Shown here in pieces: positions 1-8,210 of a stretch of 64,000 nt of DNA; the first letter of the stretch is position 1, and each line of letters starts with the position of its first letter. The stretch spans positions 3,844,001 to 3,908,000 of the forward strand of contig NZ_JADWYI010000001.1 in NCBI RefSeq assembly GCF_016904885.1, written 5' to 3'. A program made the translations under genes and the position numbers. The stretch comes from Archangium primigenium. GTDB taxonomy: Bacteria > Myxococcota > Myxococcia > Myxococcales > Myxococcaceae. Under the pieces are notes generated by a model that made no database searches, was not told the origin of the DNA, and saw nothing but the letters and a program-made list of their open reading frames with translations.

Positions 1-886
1 CCGCGCAGTCCTTCTTGCGCCGGAACAGTCCCGAGCCGGGTGACGTCTCACGGGAGCGGTTGCTCTCGCCGCAGACGACCTGGGCCGAGCCGCTTCCCGT
101 GTGCGTCCAGTACACGCCGCAGCCTGGCGAGCCGCACAGGATGTCCGACTCCGAGGCGAACGAGGAGACGACCGCGGGGAACGAGGGGCAGTTGCCCCCC
201 GCCAGGGCGGGCTGTTGCGTGGGGGCGTCCCCGCTGGAGGCGAGGTCATGGACGTGCCCGTCCGTGCCCTGGGCCTGGACGCTCAGGACGGGGCTCAAGG
301 TCTGGCCGAGCGGCGCGCACCCGGGGAACAGCTTGAACAGCGACGCGGGCAGCTTCGGCATGGGAAGCAGGGGATCCATCAGCGAGAGCTCGCAGCCGCG
401 CTCCGGCGAGTCCTGACGGACGAGCATCGCGTCGTAGGTGAAGTGCTCGGCGCCCACCGTGAGCTCGATGCCCACGAGCGCGAAGCCCGTCATCGCCGAG
501 CCGCGCGCGTACTCGAAGTAGACGCGCCGCATGGGGATGCGCGCCACGGACAGCGCCCCCGTCGACGAATCGCGCTCGGGGCGGAAGTAGACGTCCTCGG
601 CGGGCTCCTGGATGTACTTCGCCGTCGCGTCCCAGGCGTCTCGCGGATCGAGCAGTTCCGTGCGCACCCGCGCGTGGACCTGGAGGCTGCCCTGGGGGAA
701 GGTGCGCGCCAGGTCGTCATAGGCGCTCTGGACGAGGGTGGGCAGGTCCGCTTCGGGCATCCGCGGCGCTTCGGGCTCGTGGGGCAGGCGCTCCGTGCCT
801 TCACCACAGGCCATCATGCCCGCCACCAGGGACAGGGCGAGTCCCGAAGGCAGGCTCCACACCAGGGGATTCTTCTTCTGCGTCAT
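1..886 (-). CDS. lipoprotein of unknown function (3' end outside window)
   Basis: The reading frame is open from the ATG at 886 to the window edge, giving at least 295 residues with no stop, so the C-terminus is missing. The start is supported by GAAGGAG placed about 7 bases upstream. The N-terminus has a hydrophobic stretch ending in AGMMAC, a plausible lipobox with Cys27, followed by an acidic, Pro-rich linker. The later part is Cys-containing (paired cysteines around SPERGC, PGC, GGNC, LCGSPGC), which suggests disulfides and an exported protein. I recognise no enzymatic motif. It lies downstream of the kinase gene on the same strand across a 135-base gap, so it probably has its own promoter. 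Coding is supported by strong GC bias at third positions and by the ribosome binding site; the function is unknown. Confidence 0.8.
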   Translation of the reverse strand, partial: MTQKKNPLVWSLPSGLALSLVAGMMACGEGTERLPHEPEAPRMPEADLPTLVQSAYDDLARTFPQGSLQVHARVRTELLDPRDAWDATAKYIQEPAEDVYFRPERDSSTGALSVARIPMRRVYFEYARGSAMTGFALVGIELTVGAEHFTYDAMLVRQDSPERGCELSLMDPLLPMPKLPASLFKLFPGCAPLGQTLSPVLSVQAQGTDGHVHDLASSGDAPTQQPALAGGNCPSFPAVVSSFASESDILCGSPGCGVYWTHTGSGSAQVVCGESNRSRETSPGSGLFRRKKDCA

Positions 887-931
887 ACGACGGCTCCTTC
901 ACGGGGAGGGGACCGGCGTACGAATTCGTGA

Positions 932-947
932 AGCCCTTGGAAGGGCT
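932..947. promoter_or_regulatory. 16-bp palindrome upstream of the edge lipoprotein gene
   Basis: AGCCCTT GG AAGGGCT is a perfect inverted repeat lying 46-61 bases before the ATG at 886, in a locally AT-richer stretch. It could be an operator for the lipoprotein gene or a short terminator for the kinase gene upstream. No T-run follows it on the minus strand, so an operator is slightly favoured. Confidence 0.35.
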
Positions 948-962
948 AATAACTCCGATTCC

Positions 963-993
963 CCTGGATAATCATGACAAGCTTGTATCCAGG
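963..993. promoter_or_regulatory. inverted repeat in kinase/lipoprotein gap
   Basis: CCTGGATA (963-970) and TATCCAGG (986-993) form a perfect 8-bp inverted repeat with a 15-base spacer; flanking ATTCC and AATC extend it imperfectly. It sits 29 bases past the kinase stop codon. Either a terminator stem for the kinase transcript or a binding site for the next gene is possible. Confidence 0.3.
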
Positions 994-1021
994 AATCAAC
1001 ACGGGGGCTTTTTCCCTGGGC

Positions 1022-3394
1022 TCAGCTGTTCCAAATGGCCTCCACGCGGCGGCGCACGAGGGCGCGACCCTCGATGAAGCCGGGCAGGGCCCGCATGGGT
1101 CCGAGCACCGGGCAGAACTCGACCCAGTCCAGGTCGATGAGCGCCGTGTTCGCGGCCCGCTGGAAGTAGCCGAGGGCCGCGGGGGCATCGCCCGCCAGAC
1201 ACGCCATCTCCGCGACGAACTGGCAGGCCATGGAGACGAAGCGGGGGTTGTCGTGGGTCGAGAGGACGGCCCGCGCCGCGGCCGTGAACCGTGACGCGTC
1301 CAGTTCTCCGAGCACCACCTCGGCGTAGAGGTGGGCGAGCCGCGTCAGGAACTCATCGCCCAGGCGGAACTCCTCGCGGGCGCGGCGCGCCTCGGCCAGG
1401 TCCCCCGTCCACCCGGCGACCCGCACGCGCAGGAAGTCGACCACGGGGCGGTGGGATTGGGACGGGGCGAGCTGCCCGAGCGCCCACCGGTAGTCCTCCA
1501 TGCGGCCGAGCAGGGCGCTCGTGCGGGCCAGATCGATGAGCGCGCCGCCCATGTCGGGCGCCAGGGCATGGGCGAGGCGCAGGCGCTCGAGGCCCTCGGC
1601 CGAGTGGCCCGCCTCGCACTGGATGCTGCCGAGGTACTGCAGGGACAAGGCATGGAAGGGGGCGATGTCCAGGCTCATCCGGACATGGGTGACCGCCGAG
1701 CGCCAGTCGCCGTCCTGGGCCATGAGCATCGACCGGGCCAGGTGCGTCTCGGCGAACTCGGGCGCCTGCCGCAGCGCCCGCTCGACGCTCTCGCGCGCGA
1801 GCTGGCGCAGCTGCGGGCCGGTGTCCTCGCGGCTCGAGAAGCAGGCCCGGACGGTGGACAGGGCGTACAGGGCCACGGCGGGCAGGAAGGCGGGGGCCAG
1901 CTCCAGGCAGCGCACGAGCAGGGGACTCGCCCCGTCGCTCGCCGAGCGCCGCTCGCGGTGCAGGTGCTGGTTGGCCTGCCGGTAGAGCACCAGCACATCG
2001 GGGGGAACCCGATCGCGCCAGGCGGCGAGGACGGCTTCGAAGCGCAGCTCCTCGGCGATGCGGGGCCCCAGGCGATCCTGGAGCGCGAAGCCCTCGGACG
2101 CGCCGTCGAACCGGCCGCTCCAGAGCTGCGCGCCCGTGCGGGACTCCAGCAGCCGGACCGAGACGCGCGCCGAGGGGCCCGCGCTCTGCAGGGTGCCATC
2201 CACCACCCAGTCCACGCCCAGCTCACCCCCCACGGCGCGGGGGTCCCGCGTGTCGCGAAAGCGCGCCATGACCCCGCTGCCGAGCACCCGGAAGCCCCGG
2301 GTGCGGGAGAGCTGATCGATGAGCGCCTCGGTCAGCGTGTCCGCCAGCCAGGCGGTGTCCGGGGGACCCTGGTGGCGCAGGGGCAGGAAGGCGATGCCCC
2401 GGGGCACCGCCATGGACGAGGACGCGGCGGGCACGGTCCCGAGCGTGGGCCGCGGCGTCAGGGGGGCGAAGCCCTCGGGTCGCGACGCGGGCGGCAGCGC
2501 CTGGGGGGCGGTCGTCTGCCCCTCGCCTCGGAGCCACTCGCGCAGGACGCGCGCCAGCTCGTCGGCGCTCTGGGGCCGCGCGGCGGGGTGGCGCTCCAGG
2601 CATTGGCTCAAGAGCCGCGCGAGGGGCGCGGGCACGGTGGTGTCCTGTCGGAGGTCCGGAGGGGCCTGGTTCAGGCGGGCCAGGGCGATGGCCCAGGGTG
2701 TCTCCGCGGAGAAGGGCTGCCGGCCGGTGAGCAATTCGTACAGGAGCAGGCCCACGGCGTAGAGGTCCGCGCGGGCGTCCACCGGCTCGCCCGCCACCTG
2801 CTCGGGCGCCATGTAGAGCGGGGTGCCGATGGCGCCCTGGGTCCGGGCGGCGCGCTCCTCCACCAGGGCCCGGGCGATGCCGAAGTCCGTCAGGACGACG
2901 CGCCCGCCGGCCTCCAGCAGGATGTTGGCGGGCTTGAGGTCCCGGTGCACGACCCCCGCGGCGTGGGCCGCCGCCAGTCCCTCGCTGACGGCCAGGGCGA
3001 TGCGCGCGGCATCCGGCGCGGCGATCGCGCCCCGGTGGGCGATGAGCTCGCGCAGGTCCCCGCCCTCCACGTACTCCATGGTGAGGAAGGCCTGGCCCTC
3101 GTGGGTGCCCAGGTCGTGCATGCGCGCGACATGGGGGTGGGTGATGCGGCGGGCCAGGCGCACCTCGCGGCGGAAGCGCTCCAGGGCGTCCGCGCTGGCC
3201 TCGCGGCCGAGCTCCAGTTGTTTGAGCGCCACCGTGTCGCCGACGAGCGTGTCCAGGGCCTGGTACACGCTGCCCATGCCGCCCCGGCCAATCAGGCGCG
3301 TGAGGGCATAGCGCCCGGCGAAGAGGGTCGCGGGCGAGGAGGAGGGGGAGGGGGCGGGAGTGGCCAGGGGACGGACGACGGTGCGGTCATCCAT
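1022..3394 (-). CDS. Ser/Thr protein kinase with TolB-like and TPR-type regions
   Basis: A 790-residue Hanks-type kinase. Visible kinase landmarks are the Gly-rich loop GRGGMGSVY (36-44), Lys58 in VALKQL, alpha-C Glu77, HRDLKPANIL (150-159), DFG (170-172) and APE (196-198), so the catalytic set is complete. After a Pro-rich linker (about 300-400) comes a TolB-N-like segment (FLPLRHQGPPDTAWLADTL..., about 410-520) of the kind found C-terminal to myxobacterial kinases and in adenylate cyclases. It is followed by helical repeats resembling TPRs to the end. No membrane segment is seen, so the enzyme is probably cytosolic. The start at 3394 (MDDRTV) is the first ATG; a GTG at 3433 preceded by CTACACT, which could be a -10 box of a near-leaderless transcript, is an alternative adding 13 residues. 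It probably phosphorylates protein partners recruited by the repeat region; substrates are unknown. Confidence 0.93.
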   Translation of the reverse strand: MDDRTVVRPLATPAPSPSSSPATLFAGRYALTRLIGRGGMGSVYQALDTLVGDTVALKQLELGREASADALERFRREVRLARRITHPHVARMHDLGTHEGQAFLTMEYVEGGDLRELIAHRGAIAAPDAARIALAVSEGLAAAHAAGVVHRDLKPANILLEAGGRVVLTDFGIARALVEERAARTQGAIGTPLYMAPEQVAGEPVDARADLYAVGLLLYELLTGRQPFSAETPWAIALARLNQAPPDLRQDTTVPAPLARLLSQCLERHPAARPQSADELARVLREWLRGEGQTTAPQALPPASRPEGFAPLTPRPTLGTVPAASSSMAVPRGIAFLPLRHQGPPDTAWLADTLTEALIDQLSRTRGFRVLGSGVMARFRDTRDPRAVGGELGVDWVVDGTLQSAGPSARVSVRLLESRTGAQLWSGRFDGASEGFALQDRLGPRIAEELRFEAVLAAWRDRVPPDVLVLYRQANQHLHRERRSASDGASPLLVRCLELAPAFLPAVALYALSTVRACFSSREDTGPQLRQLARESVERALRQAPEFAETHLARSMLMAQDGDWRSAVTHVRMSLDIAPFHALSLQYLGSIQCEAGHSAEGLERLRLAHALAPDMGGALIDLARTSALLGRMEDYRWALGQLAPSQSHRPVVDFLRVRVAGWTGDLAEARRAREEFRLGDEFLTRLAHLYAEVVLGELDASRFTAAARAVLSTHDNPRFVSMACQFVAEMACLAGDAPAALGYFQRAANTALIDLDWVEFCPVLGPMRALPGFIEGRALVRRRVEAIWNS

Positions 3395-3480
3395 GTCGGG
3401 GCCGGGGGGGGCGGGCGGAGCGGGGTCGGGCACGGCGGGCGCCAGTGTAGCGCGCCCGCCCCAGGTGCGCACGGTGCGCG

Positions 3481-4098
3481 TCAGGTGGGCTCGTACCGGC
3501 TGATCTCCACCCCGCTGCCCACGGGCAACAGGACGCTCGTCATCCCGGGCGTGGCGCGCACGGCCCGTCCATAGCGCTTCACTTCCTCGCCACCGGGCCG
3601 GAGCATGTTGTCGGCGACGATGATCGCCCCCGGGTTGAGCTTCGGAAGGAAGGCCTCGAGGCACGGCACGTACAGGTCCTTCCAGAGATCGAGCAGCACG
3701 AAGTCGAGCGTGAAGGGCAGGGCGGCGATGAGCTGGAGCGCGTCGCCGACCTGGAAGTCGATGTGCTCGGCCAGCCCCGCCTTCGTGGCCATCTCGCGCG
3801 CATGGGCCGACTTGTAGTCCTGGAGCTCCAGCGTGGTCAGCCGGCCACCGCTGGCCCGCGCGGCCTCCGCCAGCCAGATGCCCGAGTAGCCGTAGGACGT
3901 GCCGATCTCCAGGATCCGCGGGGCCTGGAGGCTGCGCGCGAGGATGTTGATCAATTGGCCCGTCTCCGGCCCGACGGCGAGCAACACCTGATCCAGCCAG
4001 CCGCGCGAGCCGTCCGGGGGGGCCGCGTGCCAGCGCCGGTCCTCCTCGCGCATGCGCTCGTGGTAGGCGTCGAGCACCGCCGTGATCTTCTCGTCCAT
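3481..4098 (-). CDS. SAM-dependent O-methyltransferase, catechol-OMT-like
   Basis: A 205-residue class I methyltransferase. The SAM-binding motif I is visible as ILEIGTSYGYSGIWLA (62-77). The downstream DFVLLDLWKDLY and IIVADNML segments match the metal-binding Asp and Asp-Asn pair of the caffeoyl-CoA/catechol O-methyltransferase family, which methylates vicinal diols using Mg2+. The start at 4098 has AGGAGGAG about 6 bases upstream; a longer frame to 4176 would run through the operator palindromes and is rejected. It is divergent from the Coq4-family gene, with a double palindrome between them, so the two may be co-controlled. The substrate (quinol, flavonoid or a secondary metabolite) cannot be read from the sequence. 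Confidence 0.9.
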   Translation of the reverse strand: MDEKITAVLDAYHERMREEDRRWHAAPPDGSRGWLDQVLLAVGPETGQLINILARSLQAPRILEIGTSYGYSGIWLAEAARASGGRLTTLELQDYKSAHAREMATKAGLAEHIDFQVGDALQLIAALPFTLDFVLLDLWKDLYVPCLEAFLPKLNPGAIIVADNMLRPGGEEVKRYGRAVRATPGMTSVLLPVGSGVEISRYEPT

Positions 4099-4159
4099 GG
4101 TCGCTCCTCCTGTCGTGGGCTGGGGAGTTAACCGCGTGCCCACGGCCTCGCGGGCTTTT

Positions 4160-4190
4160 AAGTCGGTTGACTTCATCAGTCGGTCGACTT
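4160..4190. promoter_or_regulatory. double palindromic operator between divergent genes
   Basis: Two 14-base near-identical palindromes lie in tandem: AAGTCGGTTGACTT (4160-4173) and CAGTCGGTCGACTT (4177-4190), with centres 17 bp apart. Each has AGTC/GACT arms around a 4-base core. This is the size and symmetry of a TetR- or MarR-type operator. It sits 62 bases before the methyltransferase start and 44 bases before the Coq4-family start. No regulator gene is adjacent, so it would have to be controlled in trans. Confidence 0.6.
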
Positions 4191-4233
4191 AATTGTAGGG
4201 CGTTCGTTCCGCTCGTAGGCCTGGAGGCGCCCC

Positions 4234-4938
4234 ATGACCACCGCCGCGCTCGATCCCGCGACCCTGAAGCTGCCCGAGAACGCTTCCCTGCTCACCCGCC
4301 TGCATCTGGCCACGCGCATCCTGCGGGTGATCAAGGGCAACGAGGGCAACCCCGTCTACGGCCAGACGATCAACCTCTGCCTGGACCAGGGCGTCTACGC
4401 CACGCTCGTCGAGCGCCTGCGGGGCAGCGAGGACGGGCGCCGCCTGCTGTCCGAGCGCCCCTCGCTGGAGGCGGGTGATGTGGACCTGGACGCGCTCGCG
4501 CGGCTGCCCGAGGGCACGCTCGGCCACGAGTTGGTGCGCTACTACCGCGACAACGAGATCTCCCCCTTCCAGACGACGCTCGAGCTCAAGAGCGACCTGG
4601 ACTACATCGGCAAGCGCTACCGCGAGACGCACGACGTGCTGCACCTGCTGACGGGCTACGGCACGGACGTGGTGGGGGAGATGGAGCTGCAGGCCTATGC
4701 CCTGGGCAACCTGGGCATCCACACCGCGCGGCTCATCCTGGCGTTGGGCACGCTCGGTCAACTCAAGACGCCGCAGACGGGCGTCACGCGGTCCGAGTAC
4801 CTGCGACGGGTGCGCGACGCCTATCGACGGGGCCGCGCGTCCCGCCTGTTCCTGGACGTCTGGTTCGAGCACTTCTGGGAGCAGCCCGTGACGGCGCTGC
4901 GCGAGCGGTGGCTCGCGCCCGCGGAGCGGATGAACTGA
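4234..4938 (+). CDS. Coq4-family protein
   Basis: A 234-residue soluble protein. The diagnostic Coq4 metal motif HDxxH-x11-E is intact: His133, Asp134, His137 and Glu149 within RETHDVLHLLTGYGTDVVGE. In eukaryotes and some bacteria Coq4 acts in ubiquinone biosynthesis; human COQ4 is reported to decarboxylate and hydroxylate C1 of the ring. Myxobacteria generally use menaquinone, so a role in another prenyl or aromatic metabolite is possible. GGAGG precedes the ATG at 4234 by 6-7 bases. It is divergent from a catechol-OMT-like gene: ring O-methylation plus Coq4 would fit modification of a quinone-like compound, which is an inference from context only. Confidence 0.85.
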   Translation: MTTAALDPATLKLPENASLLTRLHLATRILRVIKGNEGNPVYGQTINLCLDQGVYATLVERLRGSEDGRRLLSERPSLEAGDVDLDALARLPEGTLGHELVRYYRDNEISPFQTTLELKSDLDYIGKRYRETHDVLHLLTGYGTDVVGEMELQAYALGNLGIHTARLILALGTLGQLKTPQTGVTRSEYLRRVRDAYRRGRASRLFLDVWFEHFWEQPVTALRERWLAPAERMN

Positions 4939-4954
4939 CGGCGTTCATCCGCTC
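4924..4954. terminator. bidirectional stem-loop between convergent genes
   Basis: GAGCGGATGAAC (4924-4935) and GTTCATCCGCTC (4943-4954) are a perfect 12-bp inverted repeat with a 7-base loop. The stem spans the stop codon of the Coq4-family gene and ends 19 bases before the stop of the facing gene. There is no T-tract, so it may act as a two-way stem or an mRNA 3' end rather than a classical intrinsic terminator. Confidence 0.55.
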
Positions 4955-4972
4955 GCCCAGGGCCGCGTCGCC

Positions 4973-6238
4973 TCAGCGCGGCGTGACCTTGAGCAGCTTG
5001 CCGTTGGTGTCGTCGGTGAGCAGGTAGAGCGCGCCCTCGGGGCCCTGGACCACCTCGCGGATGCGGGCGTTGCGCTCCGTGAGCAGCCGCTCCTCGCCCA
5101 CCACCAGGTCATTGCGCACCATGAGCCGCACCAGCGCCTTGCTGGACAGGCCGCCGATGAAGACGTCGTTGCGCCACTCGGGGAAGAGCGTCCCGCTGTA
5201 GATGGTCATGCCCGAGGGGGAGATGACCGGATCCCAGTAGTACACGGGCTGCTCCATGCCCGCGCCCTGGGTGGTGTCGTGGATGGGCGCGCCCGAGTAC
5301 TCCTCGCCGTAGCCGATGGTGGGCCAGCCGTAGTCCTTGCCCGCCTCGGGACGGTTGAGCTCGTCACCGCCCTTGGGGCCCATCTCCACCGTCCACAGCC
5401 GGTTCTGGCCGTCGAGCGCCGCCGACAGGATGTTGCGGTGGCCCACCGACCAGATCTCCGGCTTGGCGTCCGGGGTGTTCAGGTAGGGGTTGTCCTGGGG
5501 CACCGAGCCATCCGGGTTGATGCGGACCACCTTGCCGAAGTGGCTCTTCACGTCGCGCGCCTGCACGCGGCCCTCCAGGATGGAGCGCTCGCCGAGCGTG
5601 ACGAAGAGCTTGCCGTCGGGGGTGAACACGAGCCGGCCGCCCGCGTGCAGCGTGGACTCGAGCGTGGGCATCATGCGGAAGATGACCTGCAGGTTCTCCA
5701 CGCGCGGCTGGGCCCCGTCCACGAGCTTCGCGCGCGCCACGGCCAGGCCGTTACCGCCCTCGCGGGGCTCGTAGTAGGTCCAGTAGATGAGGCCGCTCTG
5801 GGCGTAGTCGGGGCCCACTTCCACGTCGAGCAGACCGCCCTGGTTGCGGCCGTCCACGACGGGCAGGCCCTCGATGGCGGGGGACTTCGCGCCCTGGGGC
5901 GTGACGATGTAGAGCTTGCCGGTGGGCTTCTCGGTCACCAGCATGCGCTGGTCCGGCAGGAAGGCGATGGCCCAGGGGTTCCTGAAGCCCGAGGCGATCT
6001 CGGTGACCTGCAGGGCCGTCTGGGTGTGGATCTCCGGGGCCCGCGTCTGCTGGGGGAAGGCCGGCTGGAACTCGGGCACGTTGGGCGGGCCCGTCTGGAC
6101 CGGAGGCCCGCTGGGCAAGGGCTGCTCGGGCGCCGGCGGCGTGCTCTCCGGCGGCGTGCTCTCCGGCGGGTTGGGCGTCTTGCCGCTGCAGCCCGACACG
6201 AGCGCGGCGAGAACGAGGGTCATCGACAAAGTGCGCAT
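4973..6238 (-). CDS. PQQ-type glucose/sorbosone dehydrogenase lipoprotein
   Basis: A 421-residue beta-propeller dehydrogenase of the soluble aldose sugar dehydrogenase family, which oxidises sugars with PQQ and calcium. Family signatures seen are NPWAIAFLPDQRMLVTEK, LHAGGRLVFTPDGKLFVTLG, the RN-x-ILSAALD segment, LWTVEMGPKGGDELN and AGKDYGWP. The N-terminus is a lipoprotein signal with lipobox LVSGC (Cys18), followed by a Pro-Glu-Ser-Thr linker that contains a 15-bp tandem duplication. The start at 6238 has GGAG about 8 bases upstream; the frame stays open further upstream but looks non-coding there. It is convergent with the Coq4-family gene. It should be surface- or periplasm-anchored. A second member of the family lies at 58187-60586. 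Confidence 0.9.
   Translation of the reverse strand: MRTLSMTLVLAALVSGCSGKTPNPPESTPPESTPPAPEQPLPSGPPVQTGPPNVPEFQPAFPQQTRAPEIHTQTALQVTEIASGFRNPWAIAFLPDQRMLVTEKPTGKLYIVTPQGAKSPAIEGLPVVDGRNQGGLLDVEVGPDYAQSGLIYWTYYEPREGGNGLAVARAKLVDGAQPRVENLQVIFRMMPTLESTLHAGGRLVFTPDGKLFVTLGERSILEGRVQARDVKSHFGKVVRINPDGSVPQDNPYLNTPDAKPEIWSVGHRNILSAALDGQNRLWTVEMGPKGGDELNRPEAGKDYGWPTIGYGEEYSGAPIHDTTQGAGMEQPVYYWDPVISPSGMTIYSGTLFPEWRNDVFIGGLSSKALVRLMVRNDLVVGEERLLTERNARIREVVQGPEGALYLLTDDTNGKLLKVTPR
6134..6163. repeat. 15-bp tandem duplication in lipoprotein linker
   Basis: Two exact copies of CGGCGGCGTGCTCTC (6134-6148 and 6149-6163), followed by a partial third. They encode the repeated Glu-Ser-Thr-Pro-Pro stretch just after the lipobox of the sugar dehydrogenase. 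In-frame slippage here would change only linker length. Confidence 0.8.
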
Positions 6239-6461
6239 GGAACGCTCTCCAGAGGGGGGGTGAAGGTCCTGCCCGGAGCGGTGGAACGGTGACGATCCGG
6301 CGCCCCGGCGGGAGCGGCGGAGGTTGCTCCTTGCTGAACCAATAACCAAGCGGCGAGTGCACCGCTGGCCCTCCATCTGTCGGATGTCCCGCGGGGAGAA
6401 GTCCGCTGGGAATGAAGATGTCCCGTGAGGCTTGTCGGGCGGACGACTGCTTTCTCGGGAA

Positions 6462-7340
6462 TCAAGCAAGGAATTCCGAGATGAGCGAATTGACCCGTTC
6501 CGGGCACTGCCGGTTCGACCAATGCCCCGCGCCCTCGATGAGCTCGTACCGGGCCCCCGGAATCCGTTGGGCCGCCGCCCGGGACTGCTCGGGCCGCACG
6601 CCCACGTCCTCGCTGCCCTGGATGAAGAGGGTCGGACAGCGGATGTCTGCGAGGCGGGGACGGAGGTCCACGTTCATCCGGCCCCAGCCGATGGAGTGGT
6701 TCTGCCAGTCAGACGCGCCGGCGCCCTTGCGCAGCACGTCGGCGTGGTACTCGTCGACGATGGCGTCGAAGTCGTCGACGGGCCCGGCGAAGAGCGCGGT
6801 GCGGGCGAGCCAGGCGCACGCGGCGCGACTGCGAAACAGCAGGGAGGGCAGGGTGGTGCCGAGCAGTCGGCTCCGCGCCATGAGCCACAGGGCCTGATGC
6901 ACGACGGGTGGAAACGAGAGGATGCCCGCGGGCGCCAGCACCACGAGCCGCGCTACCCGCTCGGGCCGCTCGATCGCATAGGCGAGGCCGAGCGCGCCTC
7001 CCTGTGAGAGCCCGACGAGACTCGTCCGGTCGAGGCCGAAATGATCGAGCACGGTGGTGATGACCTCGAGCATCCGGGGATGGTCGACGATGCCTGTCCA
7101 CGGAACGCTGCCGCCCTGCTTCGGCCAGTCCAGCGCGAAGACCCGGTGCCGCTCGGCGAGCACGGGAATCGCGCGCCGCCAGCTCAGGGAGGCATTGTCA
7201 TTGCCCGCGCCGCTCAGCAGCAGCACCGGGGTGCCGTGGTCCCCCCGCCGGATGACACGCAAGCTTCCCTCCGGCTGGGGGATGCGGATGCTCTCACCAA
7301 GGTCGGCCGCGGGATCATTCATGACGCCATCGTAGGACAT
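6462..7340 (-). CDS. alpha/beta hydrolase
   Basis: A 292-residue alpha/beta-hydrolase fold protein. The nucleophile elbow GLSQGG gives Ser112, the acid is probably Asp245 (GSEDVG) and the base His273 (GAGHW), a complete triad in the expected order. The oxyanion-side motif appears as LLSGAGNDN. No signal peptide is seen, so it is cytosolic. The substrate is not evident; related proteins include esterases, lipases and C-C hydrolases. I chose the ATG at 7340, which has GGAGGG 4 bases and AGGAGG 11 bases upstream; a GTG 12 bases further up would place the ribosome site against the start codon. It is divergent from the crotonase-fold gene across about 90 bases. Confidence 0.9.
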   Translation of the reverse strand: MSYDGVMNDPAADLGESIRIPQPEGSLRVIRRGDHGTPVLLLSGAGNDNASLSWRRAIPVLAERHRVFALDWPKQGGSVPWTGIVDHPRMLEVITTVLDHFGLDRTSLVGLSQGGALGLAYAIERPERVARLVVLAPAGILSFPPVVHQALWLMARSRLLGTTLPSLLFRSRAACAWLARTALFAGPVDDFDAIVDEYHADVLRKGAGASDWQNHSIGWGRMNVDLRPRLADIRCPTLFIQGSEDVGVRPEQSRAAAQRIPGARYELIEGAGHWSNRQCPERVNSLISEFLA

Positions 7341-7430
7341 CGGACCCTCCACCTCCTGGAGTGGCCGTCCGCCCGGCGCTCGTCATGTCATGCTGCCGCA
7401 TCGCCTCGCTGTCTGGAGTGGAGCGTCACC

Positions 7431-8210
7431 ATGACCGTGCTTGTCACCGAAGAGACCGAGGGCCCTGTCCGCAAACTGGGCCTGAACCGCCCCGAGAAGC
7501 GCAACGCGATGAACATCGCGTTCATCGAGCAGCTCTCGGCGGCCTTCGCCCGGGTGGAGGAGGACGCGGCCATTCGGGCCACGGTGCTCTTCGCGCACGG
7601 CCCCATGTTCACCGCGGGCCTGGACCTCATGGATGTGTTGCCCCGTCTCGGGGATGCCGACACCCTCTTTCGTTCCTCGGGGGTGGACCCCTGGGGGACG
7701 CATGGGCCCGCGCGCACCAAGCCGTTGATCGTCGCGGTGCACGGCAAGTGCCTCACGCTCGGCATCGAGCTGATGCTCGCGGGGGACATCACCGTCGCCT
7801 CCGAGGACGCCACCTTCGAGCAGATCGAGATCGATCGCGGCATCTTCCCCTTCGGTGGAGGCACCGCGCGCTGGGTCCAGACGATGGGGTGGGGCAACGC
7901 GATGCAGTACCTCCTCACCGGCGAGGCGCTCGACGCCCGCGAGGCGCATCGGTTGGGCCTCGTGCAGCGGGTCGTGGCCCGGGACGCGCTCCTGGAGACC
8001 GCGATGGGTCTCGCCAGACGCATCGCAGCGAAGCCGCCCCTCGCCATCAAGGCCACGCTCGAGAGCGCGCGGACCGCCGTGCTGGAGGGCGAGCGGGCCG
8101 CGGCGGAGAAGCTGCTGCCCGCCATCACGCGGCTGGCCATGACGGAGGACGCCCGCGAGGCCCTTCAGGCCTTCCTGGAGCGCAGGCCCGCCACCTTCCA
8201 CGGGCGCTAG
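7431..8210 (+). CDS. crotonase-fold (enoyl-CoA hydratase/isomerase family) protein
   Basis: A 259-residue crotonase-superfamily protein. Conserved blocks are FTAGLD (about 60-65, the oxyanion loop), the HGKCLTLGIELMLAGDI segment and FEQIEIDRGIFPFGGGTARW, which keeps the equivalent of catalytic Glu144. At the place where hydratases have the second glutamate (AME-x-x-LTG, Glu164 of rat crotonase), this protein reads AMQYLLTG, so that residue is Gln. An ordinary hydratase usually needs both, so isomerase, thioesterase-like or other crotonase chemistry is possible. GGAG lies about 13 bases before the ATG. Its stop codon lies only some 30 bases from the point where a ppx gene on the other strand breaks off. 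Confidence 0.9.
   Translation: MTVLVTEETEGPVRKLGLNRPEKRNAMNIAFIEQLSAAFARVEEDAAIRATVLFAHGPMFTAGLDLMDVLPRLGDADTLFRSSGVDPWGTHGPARTKPLIVAVHGKCLTLGIELMLAGDITVASEDATFEQIEIDRGIFPFGGGTARWVQTMGWGNAMQYLLTGEALDAREAHRLGLVQRVVARDALLETAMGLARRIAAKPPLAIKATLESARTAVLEGERAAAEKLLPAITRLAMTEDAREALQAFLERRPATFHGR

Noticed and set aside
1331-3574. A 747-residue plus-strand frame over the kinase gene
   Set aside because: All kinase motifs are on the minus strand; the frame is an antisense artefact.
7383-8210. C-terminal 280 residues of the open ppx frame
   Set aside because: This part is antisense to the crotonase-fold gene and has no resemblance to Ppx; counted as read-through of a truncated gene, not protein.
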